A stretch of DNA of 13,365 nt, from the NCBI GenBank assembly GCA_004195435.1, contig PSPM01000030.1, positions 1 to 13,365 on the forward strand. The letters run 5' to 3'. Positions 6,582 to 12,750 of the stretch are shown piece by piece (the stretch's first letter is position 1; every line of letters begins with the position of its first letter). Origin of the DNA: Candidatus Parvarchaeota archaeon. Lineage in GTDB: Archaea > Nanobdellota > Nanobdellia > Pacearchaeales > GW2011-AR1. The notes beneath the pieces were generated by a model. That model ran no database searches. It saw nothing but the letters and a program-made list of their open reading frames with translations, and was not told the origin of the DNA. Both the position numbers and the translations under genes were made by a program.

Positions 6582-6808
6582 CAGCAAGCCATTGGAAAAA
6601 AGTTATGAAGCAAATAGAGCATAAACCTGCTAAATTGAACAAGTTCTTAAAGCATAATAAGCCAAAAGAAAGAACTTCTGGTAAAGCTAAGAGAAGATGT
6701 AAAAGAACTGGACAATTTGGAGGCCATATAAAAAAATATGAAATAAATATGTGCAGACAAGCTTTTAGAGAGGTTGCTGAAGAAATGGGTTTTGAAAAAT
6801 ATAGTTAA
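6578..6808 (+). CDS. rps14: 30S ribosomal protein S14 (uS14) with incomplete zinc site
   Basis: S14 is in the small-subunit head. The conserved C-terminal core (GKAKRRCKRTGQFGGHIKKY to AFREVAEEMGFEKYS) is clear. Archaeal S14 normally holds zinc with two C-x2-C pairs. Here only the first cysteine of each pair remains: C41-K-R-T44 and C59-R-Q-A62. An N-terminal extension of about 30 basic residues precedes the core, longer than in the common 50-57-residue archaeal form. The start overlaps the L5 stop (ATGA). Identity is certain; a bound zinc is unlikely with only two cysteines unless other ligands substitute (for example H50). Confidence 0.95.
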   Translation: MTASHWKKVMKQIEHKPAKLNKFLKHNKPKERTSGKAKRRCKRTGQFGGHIKKYEINMCRQAFREVAEEMGFEKYS

Positions 6809-6809
6809 A

Positions 6810-7184
6810 ATGAGTCAAGATATAGTTGCTGATGCATTAAATCAAATAATGAATGCCAAAAAAGCTGGCAAAGATAGTGTGAAATTAAAAAGACATTCAA
6901 AATTTTTACTGTCATTGCTTGCATTAGGTAAACTTAAAGGATATATTAGTGATTATTCGCTGAAAGAAAAAAATTTGAAAATTAAATTTTCAAATTTAAA
7001 TTTCTGCAAGGCTGTTAAACCAAGATATGTTGTGAAAATTTTGAATATGGATAAATATGTTAAGAGATATTTGCCTGCGAGAGATATTGGAGCTCTTATA
7101 ATTACTACAAATCAGGGACTGATGACTCATCAAACTGCTTTAGATAAAAACTTGGGAGGTAGCTTAATAGCTTATTTTTACTAA
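6810..7184 (+). CDS. rps8: 30S ribosomal protein S8 (uS8)
   Basis: S8 binds the central domain of 16S rRNA and directs platform assembly. The 124-residue product begins MSQDIVADALNQIMNAKKAG, the archaeal S8 N-terminus, and ends with the conserved ITTNQGLMTHQTALDKNLGG then LIAYFY. The start at 6810, one base after the S14 stop, is chosen over an in-frame TTG at 6774, which would add residues not found in the family. The stop shares a base with the L6 ATG (TAATG). The middle (LPARDIGALII) also matches the family. Confidence 0.96.
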   Translation: MSQDIVADALNQIMNAKKAGKDSVKLKRHSKFLLSLLALGKLKGYISDYSLKEKNLKIKFSNLNFCKAVKPRYVVKILNMDKYVKRYLPARDIGALIITTNQGLMTHQTALDKNLGGSLIAYFY

Positions 7185-7726
7185 TGAGAAAGAAAATTTC
7201 TTTTGAAATAGAGATCCCTGAAGGGGTTTCTTGTGAATATCTTGATGATGTACTTGAATGTTCAAAAGGTGAAGCTAAAGTTAATAGAAAAATTTTTATT
7301 CCAAAAACTGAATTAAAAATTGAAGAATCTAAGATCATTCTTTTTTGTGAAAAAGCCAATAGAAAAAATATTGCTATAATGAAAACTAATCTTTCACATA
7401 TTAAGAATATTTTTAAAGGATTGGAAGAAAAATTTATTTATGAACTGGAAATTTGTAATGTTCATTTTCCAATGAATTGTAAATTAGAAGGAAAAAATTT
7501 GATAATAGATAATTTTCTTGGTGAAAAAATTCCTAGAAAAGCTAAAATTTTAGAAGATATTGACGTTTCTATTCAAGGAAATAAAATAACTGTTTCTGGA
7601 AATAATATCGAAAAAGCTGGTCAAACTGCCACAAATATAGAAAAAGCAACTAAATTTAATAATAGAGATAGAAGAATCTTCCAAGATGGTATCTTTATAA
7701 CTTCTAAACCCGGGGGGCCGATCTGA
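7184..7726 (+). CDS. rpl6: 50S ribosomal protein L6 (uL6)
   Basis: L6 lies near the factor-binding region by the sarcin-ricin loop. The 180-residue product has the two repeated L6 folds. The first (about 1-80) includes the FEIEIPEGVSC strand and MKTNLSHIKNIFKG. The second (about 81-180) includes NFLGEKIPRKAKI and the diagnostic C-terminal EKATKFNNRDRRIFQDGIFI. The stop TGA overlaps the L32e ATG (TGATG). A hexa-G run at 7712-7717 encodes part of the PGGPI end and is unusual in such A+T-rich DNA; it might double as a weak Shine-Dalgarno for L32e. Confidence 0.96.
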   Translation: MRKKISFEIEIPEGVSCEYLDDVLECSKGEAKVNRKIFIPKTELKIEESKIILFCEKANRKNIAIMKTNLSHIKNIFKGLEEKFIYELEICNVHFPMNCKLEGKNLIIDNFLGEKIPRKAKILEDIDVSIQGNKITVSGNNIEKAGQTATNIEKATKFNNRDRRIFQDGIFITSKPGGPI

Positions 7727-8085
7727 TGAAAAAGAAATTTTTAAGAACTGATACTAGCAGATACTCTAAACTTGGAAAGAATAGAAAAAAATTACAGAAA
7801 TGGAGAGGTGCTAAAGGAAGAGATAATAAGATTAGACTTAAAAGATTTGGATATCCTGTTGCGCCAACTGTAGGGCACAAAAGTTCTAAAAAAGAATCAG
7901 GAAAGATAAATGGAAAAAAACCGGAAATTGTATACAATCTATCTGATTTACAAGAGATTGGAAAGAATTCTATTTTGATTATTGGTAAAATTGGAGCTAA
8001 GAAAAAATTAGAAGTTTTGAAAAAAGCTACTGAAATGAAACTTGAAATATTGAATATTGGAGGTTCTAAAAATGAATCTAAATAA
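7726..8085 (+). CDS. rpl32e: 50S ribosomal protein L32e (eL32)
   Basis: An archaeal/eukaryotic large-subunit protein. The 119-residue product carries the family pattern FLRTDTSRYSKLG.K.RKLQKWRGAKGRDNKIR at about 5-37, followed by GYPVAPTVGHKS, and then the NLSDLQEI and GAKKKLEVLKKATEMKLEILN segments. The start is set by the TGATG overlap with L6. The last 14 bases overlap the chosen L19e start. The order L6-L32e-L19e-L18 is the standard archaeal spc arrangement. Confidence 0.95.
   Translation: MKKKFLRTDTSRYSKLGKNRKKLQKWRGAKGRDNKIRLKRFGYPVAPTVGHKSSKKESGKINGKKPEIVYNLSDLQEIGKNSILIIGKIGAKKKLEVLKKATEMKLEILNIGGSKNESK
8059..8064 (+). promoter_or_regulatory. Strong Shine-Dalgarno (GGAGGT) for L19e
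   Basis: GGAGGT ends seven bases before ATG 8072, within the L32e 3' end. It decides the L19e start in favour of 8072 over the in-frame TTG at 8057, which would overlap the Shine-Dalgarno itself. Confidence 0.78.
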
Positions 8086-8488
8086 GAAAAAACAATTAGC
8101 TATTAGAACGTTAGGAATCGGAAAGAAAAGAATAATCTTTAATAAAGAAAGATTAGCTGAAATAAAAGAAGCTATAACTAGACAAGATATTAAAGATCTT
8201 CTTAAAGATAAAGCTATTAAAATTGGAGAAATAACTGGAAAAAGAAAAAAAATAGTTAGGAAGACGAGGAGAAGAGAAGGAAGTATTAAAAAGAAAGTTA
8301 ATGTGCGAAAAAAAGAATATATGATCATGGTGAGAAAACTTAGATCATATATATTTGAACTTAAGAAACATGACACTATCAATCCAGAAGAATATTCTAA
8401 ATTGAGGAAGGAAATTCGATCTAGGGTTTACAAAAGTAAGGCTCAAATAAGAGATAAAATAAATAAAATGATTTTGGAGAGAAAATGA
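8072..8488 (+). CDS. rpl19e: 50S ribosomal protein L19e (eL19)
   Basis: L19e is an archaeal/eukaryotic protein that takes part in an intersubunit bridge. The 138-residue product starts MNLNKKKQLAIRTLGIGKKRI, continues with NKERLAEIKEAITRQDIKDLLKDKAI, then the basic GKRKKIVRKTRRREGSIKKK block (about 57-76). It ends with a long basic helix (IFELKKHDTINPEEYSKLRK onward), as in the family. It is slightly short compared with the usual about 150. It overlaps L32e by 14 bases, and its stop overlaps the L18 start as ATGA. Confidence 0.95.
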   Translation: MNLNKKKQLAIRTLGIGKKRIIFNKERLAEIKEAITRQDIKDLLKDKAIKIGEITGKRKKIVRKTRRREGSIKKKVNVRKKEYMIMVRKLRSYIFELKKHDTINPEEYSKLRKEIRSRVYKSKAQIRDKINKMILERK

Positions 8489-8877
8489 AGAAAATAAGTA
8501 GAACTGTAAGAAGAAGGAGAAGGGAAGCTAAAACAGATTATAAAAGTAGATTGAATCTTCTTAAATCCGGACTCCCTAGATTGGTTATTAGGAAAACTAA
8601 TAAATTTGTTACTGGTCAAATTATTGAATCTGAAATTGCTCAAGATAAAGTTATTGTTAGTTCAAGTTCGAGAGATCTTCTTAAAAAAGGATGGCCTGAA
8701 AAGAATAAGGGTAGTCTGAAAAGTATTCCTGCTGCTTATTTAACTGGCCTTATGCTTGGAAAAAAGTATGGTGGAGGGAATAAACTGATATTAGATATTG
8801 GGCTCCATAGAAATATAAAAAAATCTAAAATTTATGCTTTTTTAAAAGGAGCCTTCCTACTGAAAAGGATTTATTGA
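8485..8877 (+). CDS. rpl18: 50S ribosomal protein L18 (uL18), C-terminally truncated by a frame disruption
   Basis: L18 binds 5S rRNA. The body is normal: RRRREAKTDYKSRLNLLKSG at about 10-29, PRLVIRKTNKFV, the GWPEKNKGSLKSIPAAYLTG segment and KLILDIGLH...KIYAFLKGA to residue 123. After KGA, archaeal L18 should continue with a DAGL-type turn and then an IP.sE..LPsE..I.G tail. Instead this frame reads FLLKRIY and stops at 8875, giving 130 residues where archaeal L18 is usually much longer. The expected tail is readable in the -1 frame just downstream (separate entry). The start is firm: GGAG at 8476-8479 and ATGA overlap with L19e. It could be a real truncation, an assembly error or, less likely, recoding. 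Confidence 0.9.
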   Translation: MKKISRTVRRRRREAKTDYKSRLNLLKSGLPRLVIRKTNKFVTGQIIESEIAQDKVIVSSSSRDLLKKGWPEKNKGSLKSIPAAYLTGLMLGKKYGGGNKLILDIGLHRNIKKSKIYAFLKGAFLLKRIY

Positions 8878-8930
8878 AAAATGAGAAAATTGGAATGCTA
8901 ATTAAAAAATTGAAGGAGAAACTAATATAA
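8854..8930 (+). pseudogene. rpl18: Displaced C-terminal segment of L18 in the -1 frame
   Basis: Reading from CCT at 8856 in the frame shifted by -1 from L18 gives 24 codons beginning PTEKDLLKNEKIG and ending KEKLI, then TAA at 8928-8930. This resembles the archaeal L18 ending (IP.sEeiLPsEdrIrG), with the L, E, I and G spaced alike. The TAA overlaps the S5 ATG as TAATG, the same junction used throughout this operon, which strongly suggests it was the original L18 stop. Roughly seven family residues (the DAGL turn) are missing between KGA and this segment. A deletion of about 19 bases would explain both the loss and the shift; that size is inference from family memory. Confidence 0.65.
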
Positions 8931-9745
8931 TGGCTGAAAAAGAAACTAAAAATGAACTTAAAAAAATAATAGAAGTAATTCCTGAGGAAAAATCTGAATC
9001 TGATGAAACTAATGCTCCTTCCGAAGAAATTGAAGCTGAATTGAGTTATGCTGAGAAAAGAATTCTAAGAGATAAGAAAGAATTAAAAGAAAAAATATCT
9101 TCTTGGGTACCTAAAACTCAAATAGGAAAAGATGTAAAGTCTGGAAAAGAAAAAGATATTGATAATATTTTAGAAAATAGAAGGAGAATTTTAGAAACTG
9201 AAATTGTCGATAGCCTTATTCAATTAGAAACTGATTTAATTAATATTGGACAAGCCAAAGGAAAATTTGGAGGTGGAAAAAGAAGAGCTTGGAGACAAAC
9301 TCAGAAAAAAACTAAAGAGGGAAATGTTCTTTCTTTTTCTGCTATGGCGGTTATGGGGGATAGAAAAGGCCACATAGGTCTTGGTCTTGGAAAAGCTAAA
9401 GAAACTCTACCATCTAGAGAAAAAGCAATTAGAAAAGCGAAACTTAATATTTTTAAAATTAGGAGAGGATTTGAAAATCCTTCTGATAAATTTAAGGAGC
9501 AATATAAAAATGATCCCCATACATTACCTTATGTTGTCGAAGGTAAATGTGGAAGTATTAGAATAAAATTGATTCCTGCTCCTAGAGGTACTGGACTTGT
9601 TGTAGGAGATGAATGTAAAAAAATATTGAACCTTGCTGGAATTAAGGATGCATATAGTTTTACAAAGGGGAATGTGAGAACTGCTTTTAATTTGGCTAAA
9701 GCCTGTATTGATGCTTTAAATAAAACTACGGAGATGAAAATATGA
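8930..9745 (+). CDS. rps5: 30S ribosomal protein S5 (uS5) with acidic N-terminal extension
   Basis: S5 shapes the mRNA entry and supports decoding accuracy. The 271-residue product begins with about 55 mostly charged, Glu-rich residues, then the archaeal S5 start SSWVPKTQIGKDVKSGK (58-74). The N-terminal dsRNA-binding-like domain follows (FSAMAVMGDRKGHIGLGLGK, about 136-155), and then the C-terminal domain with PHTLPYVVEGKCGSIRIKLI, PAPRGTGLVVGD (217-228) and LAGIKDAYSFTKGNVRTAFN. The ATG is preceded by AGGAG (8914-8918) and lies in a TAATG overlap with the displaced L18 tail. The stop overlaps L30 as ATGA. Confidence 0.96.
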   Translation: MAEKETKNELKKIIEVIPEEKSESDETNAPSEEIEAELSYAEKRILRDKKELKEKISSWVPKTQIGKDVKSGKEKDIDNILENRRRILETEIVDSLIQLETDLINIGQAKGKFGGGKRRAWRQTQKKTKEGNVLSFSAMAVMGDRKGHIGLGLGKAKETLPSREKAIRKAKLNIFKIRRGFENPSDKFKEQYKNDPHTLPYVVEGKCGSIRIKLIPAPRGTGLVVGDECKKILNLAGIKDAYSFTKGNVRTAFNLAKACIDALNKTTEMKI

Positions 9746-10113
9746 TTTTAGTTATAAGAATTTCTGGGATGATTGGATTAACAAAAGAAATGCAGGAAAG
9801 TTTGCATAGAATTAGACTTAGAAGAAAATATTCTGCTACTTTATTAGAAGAAACTTCTTTTAATAGAAAATTATTAAAAAAAATTAGAAATTTTATAGCT
9901 TATGGAGATATTGAAGATCAAGAAATAAAAAAACTTATAGCAAAAAGGGGCGAAGCTAAAGAAAATAAAAAAATTGTTGTTGAAGATTCTCTAGAACAAA
10001 TAAAGAAAAGTGGCTTTCTTAAATCTAACTTGAAACCTTTTTTTAGATTACACCCTCCAAGAGGAGGAATTGAAACAAAGAAAATTAAATTATTATTGGA
10101 GAAAATGTTATGA
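9742..10113 (+). CDS. rpl30: 50S ribosomal protein L30 (uL30), archaeal type
   Basis: The 123-residue product starts MILVIRISGMIGLTKEMQES, then HRIRLRRKYSATLLEE, the archaeal L30 pattern. The C-terminal part has FFRLHPPRGGIETKKI, corresponding to the family's F.L.PPrgG segment. It is shorter than most archaeal L30 (about 150) because the middle loop after AYGDIEDQEIKKLIAKRG is abbreviated. GGAG at 9730-9733 lies eight bases before the ATG, and both ends are ATGA overlaps (S5, L15). Confidence 0.94.
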   Translation: MILVIRISGMIGLTKEMQESLHRIRLRRKYSATLLEETSFNRKLLKKIRNFIAYGDIEDQEIKKLIAKRGEAKENKKIVVEDSLEQIKKSGFLKSNLKPFFRLHPPRGGIETKKIKLLLEKML

Positions 10114-10544
10114 ATGACGGAAAAAAAAGAAAAAAAGTTAGTAGGCATAGGGGCACCCATACTCATGGAAGAGGAGCTAAAAAGAAAGCAAGAGGTTCTG
10201 GACATAGAGGGGGAGTTGGAAAAGCTGGTACTGGTAAACGAGCTGATCAAAAAAAATTATTGCAGAAAAATAAAAAATATTTTGGAAAAAGAATTTCTGG
10301 AAAACCTATTAAAAAAAATATTGAAGTAATTAATTTAAATAGATTTTTAGAGGACTTTGAGAAATACGAAAAAAATGGATTTGTTAAGAAAAATAAAGAT
10401 ATTTATGAAGTAGACTTGAAAAATTTTAAAATTATTGGATCCGCAGATATTAAATTTAAAATGAAAATTTCTGCTATTAGTTTTACTAGAGGTTCTAAAA
10501 AATCTATAGAAGACGCTGGTGGTGAAATTATTGAAAAAAAATAA
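10110..10544 (+). CDS. rpl15: 50S ribosomal protein L15 (uL15), last gene of the coupled cluster
   Basis: L15 is a late-assembly large-subunit protein. The 144-residue product has the glycine/basic N-terminal arm RHRGTHTHGRGAKKKARGSG and GHRGGVGKAGTGKR (about 13-44), then the globular part with ADIKFKMKISAISFTRGSKK, and ends GGEIIEKK. GGAG at 10098-10101 lies eight bases upstream of the ATG, which overlaps the L30 stop (ATGA). A second ATG four bases later opens a 71-codon frame inside this gene that is a shadow. After L15 the tight overlaps stop and a 35-base gap precedes secY. Confidence 0.95.
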   Translation: MNDGKKRKKVSRHRGTHTHGRGAKKKARGSGHRGGVGKAGTGKRADQKKLLQKNKKYFGKRISGKPIKKNIEVINLNRFLEDFEKYEKNGFVKKNKDIYEVDLKNFKIIGSADIKFKMKISAISFTRGSKKSIEDAGGEIIEKK

Positions 10545-10550
10545 ATTAAG

Positions 10551-10558
10551 TTTAAAAA
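10551..10558 (+). promoter_or_regulatory. TATA-like box for a leaderless secY transcript
   Basis: TTTAAAAA begins 29 bases before the secY ATG, in the only real gap after the coupled ribosomal genes. Archaeal TATA boxes are centred about 26 bases before transcription start, which would put the start at or next to the ATG. No Shine-Dalgarno precedes secY, in keeping with a leaderless mRNA. Such A/T runs are common in this DNA, so confidence rests mainly on the matching spacing at the DUF106 gene. Confidence 0.5.
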
Positions 10559-10579
10559 CTTCGATTTTATTTATTAGAT

Positions 10580-11965
10580 ATGGTGCTTAAGAAAATAATT
10601 AGAAATTTGCCAGAGGTTAGAAAACCTTCTGAGAAAAAGTTAGGATTTAATATTAAATTGAAATGGACTTTAATTATATTAGTTGCATTTTTTATTTTGC
10701 TTAATATTCCCTTACATGGATTAAGTTCTAATTCTTTAGAAAGATTCGAATTCTTAGCAGTAGTCCTTGGAACTGATTTTGGTTCAATTATTTCCCTAGG
10801 TATTGGACCTATTGTTATGTCTTCAATTATTCTACAATTACTTTCTGGAGCAGGAATTCTAGGAATTGACACTAAAACTGAAGAAGGTAAAAAATATTTT
10901 CAAGGAATTCAGAAAATAGGAGTATTATTTTTCATTGTTTTTGAATCAATGATATTTGTTTTAATGAGGGGTCTTGAAGCATCTCCTGGTTTTACGAGCA
11001 TTGTAATAACTCAACTAATTTTAGGTGGTTTAGCTATAATGCTTATGGATGAAGTTTCTAGTAAATGGGGCTTTGGTTCTGGAGTATCTATCTTCATTGT
11101 TGCGGGAGTATCTTTGTCAATTTTTGTCTCTTTATTCCAATTTATTGGCCCTACTGGGGAAAATTGTTTAACGAATTTTGGTGAAACTGCTTGCACAGGT
11201 AAATTCTTAGTTATTCTTCAATCTATAATCAATGGAGCTCCTACTGAAGCTTTATTAGCACTAATGGTCATAGCAATTACTGTTGTAATCTTTTTAGGAG
11301 TTGTATGGGCTCAAAGTTTGAAGGTTGAAATTCCCTTATCATATGATCGACTTAGAGGTTATGGAGTAAAATGGCCTTTATCTTTCTTTTATGCTTCAGT
11401 TATTCCTGTCATCTTAGTTTCTGCTTTAAGTGCAAATATCCAATTATTTGGTAGTTTGCTTGAAAATTGGAGGGGTAGTCCAACTTTTCTTGGAGGTTTT
11501 TCTAATGGGCAACCCATATCTGGATTAGCTTATTGGTTAGGTTCTTCTAATTTAGTTGAATCATTTATAACTGGTAGTTTGAGATCTACTCAACTTTTGC
11601 AAGGATTAACTCACTTACTATTTTATATGTTTTTTGCCATGATCTTTTCTATTTTTTGGGTAAAAACTACTGGAATGGATTCTGCTGGTCAAGCTAAAAA
11701 TATTCTTTCTTCTGGATTGCAGCTTCCTGGATTTAGAAAAGATCAGCGGATACTTGAGAGCATTCTTAACCGTTATGTTATGCCTTTGACTGTTATGGGT
11801 GGTTTAGCTATTGGTGCTTTGGCAGCAATAGCCGATCTTTTAGGAGCATTAATTTCTGGAACAGCTATTCTTTTAGCAGTAATGATTATCTATCAGTTAT
11901 ATCAGAATATAGCTAAACAGCATGCGATGGATATGCATCCAGCTATGAAAAAAATTATGAGTTAG
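10580..11965 (+). CDS. secY: Preprotein translocase subunit SecY
   Basis: SecY is the channel of the Sec translocon in the cytoplasmic membrane. The 461-residue product has about ten hydrophobic segments: TM1 29-46, plug and TM2 about 62-90 (SLGIGPIVMSSIILQLL), TM3 112-130, TM4 140-157, TM5 168-190, TM6 221-245, TM7 268-290, TM8 345-362, TM9 401-420, TM10 424-442. Family marks are DEVSSKWGFGSGVSIF (157-172), VEIPLSYDRLRGYGVKWPLS (249-268) in the cytosolic loop that meets the ribosome, and TGMDSAGQAKNILSSGLQLP followed by GFRKDQR (364-390). The N-terminal amphipathic segment precedes TM1. It lies after L15, as in most archaea. The start is the first in-frame ATG, with no Shine-Dalgarno. Confidence 0.97.
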   Translation: MVLKKIIRNLPEVRKPSEKKLGFNIKLKWTLIILVAFFILLNIPLHGLSSNSLERFEFLAVVLGTDFGSIISLGIGPIVMSSIILQLLSGAGILGIDTKTEEGKKYFQGIQKIGVLFFIVFESMIFVLMRGLEASPGFTSIVITQLILGGLAIMLMDEVSSKWGFGSGVSIFIVAGVSLSIFVSLFQFIGPTGENCLTNFGETACTGKFLVILQSIINGAPTEALLALMVIAITVVIFLGVVWAQSLKVEIPLSYDRLRGYGVKWPLSFFYASVIPVILVSALSANIQLFGSLLENWRGSPTFLGGFSNGQPISGLAYWLGSSNLVESFITGSLRSTQLLQGLTHLLFYMFFAMIFSIFWVKTTGMDSAGQAKNILSSGLQLPGFRKDQRILESILNRYVMPLTVMGGLAIGALAAIADLLGALISGTAILLAVMIIYQLYQNIAKQHAMDMHPAMKKIMS

Positions 11966-11966
11966 A

Positions 11967-11974
11967 TTTAAATA
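11967..11974 (+). promoter_or_regulatory. TATA-like box for a leaderless DUF106 transcript
   Basis: TTTAAATA begins two bases after the secY stop and 29 bases before the ATG at 11996, exactly the spacing seen upstream of secY. No Shine-Dalgarno lies before the ATG. This supports a separate leaderless start. Confidence 0.5.
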
Positions 11975-11975
11975 T

Positions 11976-11987
11976 TATTTCTTTTTT
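11976..11987 (+). terminator. Possible T-tract terminator after secY
   Basis: The 30-base gap after secY contains a T-rich stretch ending in six Ts (11982-11987) on the coding strand. Archaeal termination often uses T-tracts without a hairpin. This is weak evidence in A+T-rich DNA. Confidence 0.3.
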
Positions 11988-11995
11988 ATCATAAT

Positions 11996-12397
11996 ATGAT
12001 TAATGAATTTATCCAAACCAATCCTAGAATTAGTATAGGTATTCTTGCTATGGCAGTTTCATTTTTTATTAGTGGAGTTAATAGTATTCTCTTAGATAAA
12101 GTTAAAGTTAAAGGATTGAAAGATAGGCAAAAGGAAATTAATAAGCAAATTAAAGAAAATAAACATGACCAAGAAAAGATGATGGAATTGCAAAAAGAAT
12201 TACTTAGTCACTCTATGGAAAATATAAAACATTCATTTAAACCCATGTTAATAACTTTGATTCCTATCTTGATTATATTTAATTGGATTAAAGAATCTTT
12301 TTCTAGCACTATAATTTCTTCTTCTTGGCTTTGGTATTATTTAGGTTTTGCTTTATTCTTTAGTATCTTCTTTAGGAAACTTTTTAAACTGCCATAA
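11996..12397 (+). CDS. DUF106 / EMC3-TMCO1-type membrane protein (YidC-like insertase)
   Basis: A 133-residue protein of the DUF106 family, the archaeal relatives of YidC, EMC3 and TMCO1 that help insert membrane proteins. Three membrane segments are visible: TM1 about 12-32, TM2 about 82-98 (KPMLITLIPILIIFNWI) and TM3 about 109-127, ending with a basic FFRKLFKLP. Between TM1 and TM2 lies a charged coiled-coil (about 38-75, LKDRQKEINKQIKENKHDQE), the region thought to contact the ribosome in this family. Small size, topology and the secY neighbourhood match the archaeal pattern. Adenylate kinase, often between secY and DUF106, is absent here. Confidence 0.88.
   Translation: MINEFIQTNPRISIGILAMAVSFFISGVNSILLDKVKVKGLKDRQKEINKQIKENKHDQEKMMELQKELLSHSMENIKHSFKPMLITLIPILIIFNWIKESFSSTIISSSWLWYYLGFALFFSIFFRKLFKLP
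12383..12388 (+). promoter_or_regulatory. Possible TATA-like box before the prefoldin reading frame
   Basis: TTTAAA inside the 3' end of the DUF106 gene begins 27 bases before the ATG at 12410. The spacing is close to, but not the same as, the 29 bases seen twice upstream, and no Shine-Dalgarno precedes the ATG. Weak. Confidence 0.25.
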
Positions 12398-12409
12398 TTC
12401 ATAAAAAAT

Positions 12410-12750
12410 ATGGAACAAGAATTAATGGGCAAATTAAATCTGGCTTATTAAAAATCTCAGGAATTTGATAAGCAAATCAATATAATTTCCCAACAAACAT
12501 TAGAACTTAGTAAATTTGGAGAACATCTTGATGAATTGATTTCCTTTGAAGAAAAGAAAATATTAACCTCTCTAGGAAAGGGGGTTTTTATTAAATCAAG
12601 TATTGATGAAAAAAAGTTATTTGTTGAAGTTGGAACTGGACTCAGATTAAAAAATTAGAGGAGTTAAAAAATAGTTTAATGCTAGAAGCCTCTCAAAATG
12701 ATGAAGCTCTTAAAGAAATGATGAAAGAAATTGAAAATAAAAAGCAGTAA
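12410..12750 (+). pseudogene. pfdA: Prefoldin alpha subunit, disrupted by a nonsense codon and a frameshift
   Basis: Prefoldin alpha forms, with beta, a hexameric chaperone that hands unfolded proteins to the thermosome. The frame from ATG 12410 reads MEQELMGKLNLAY, hits TAA at 12449, and resumes in the same frame with a helical KSQEFDKQINIISQQTLEL stretch. The family's hairpin region follows (LTSLGKGVFIKSSIDEKKLF and VEVGTGLRLK), then TAG at 12656. From 12655 the -1 frame continues LEELKNSLMLEASQNDEALK and ends in KKQ and TAA at 12748. Adding one base in the A6 run (12649-12654) gives a 113-residue prefoldin-sized protein with one internal stop, probably a former CAA. It may be a true pseudogene or carry sequencing errors. 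Confidence 0.75.

Noticed and set aside
6774..6809. TTG extension of S8 into S14
   Set aside because: S8 family proteins begin at the MSQDIVADALN-type sequence, which matches ATG 6810.
8008..8382. 124-codon minus-strand open frame opposite L32e/L19e
   Set aside because: Same low-complexity complement of lysine-rich codons; the plus strand holds two confidently identified ribosomal proteins.
8851..8877. Programmed -1 frameshifting as the main explanation for L18
   Set aside because: A slip at the heptamer would remove the conserved KGA and no stimulating structure is apparent; deletion or sequence error is simpler. It is kept only as a low-score finding.
10114..10329. 71-codon frame starting four bases after the L15 ATG
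   Set aside because: It lies wholly inside L15 in another frame; the L15 frame carries the conserved glycine-rich arm.
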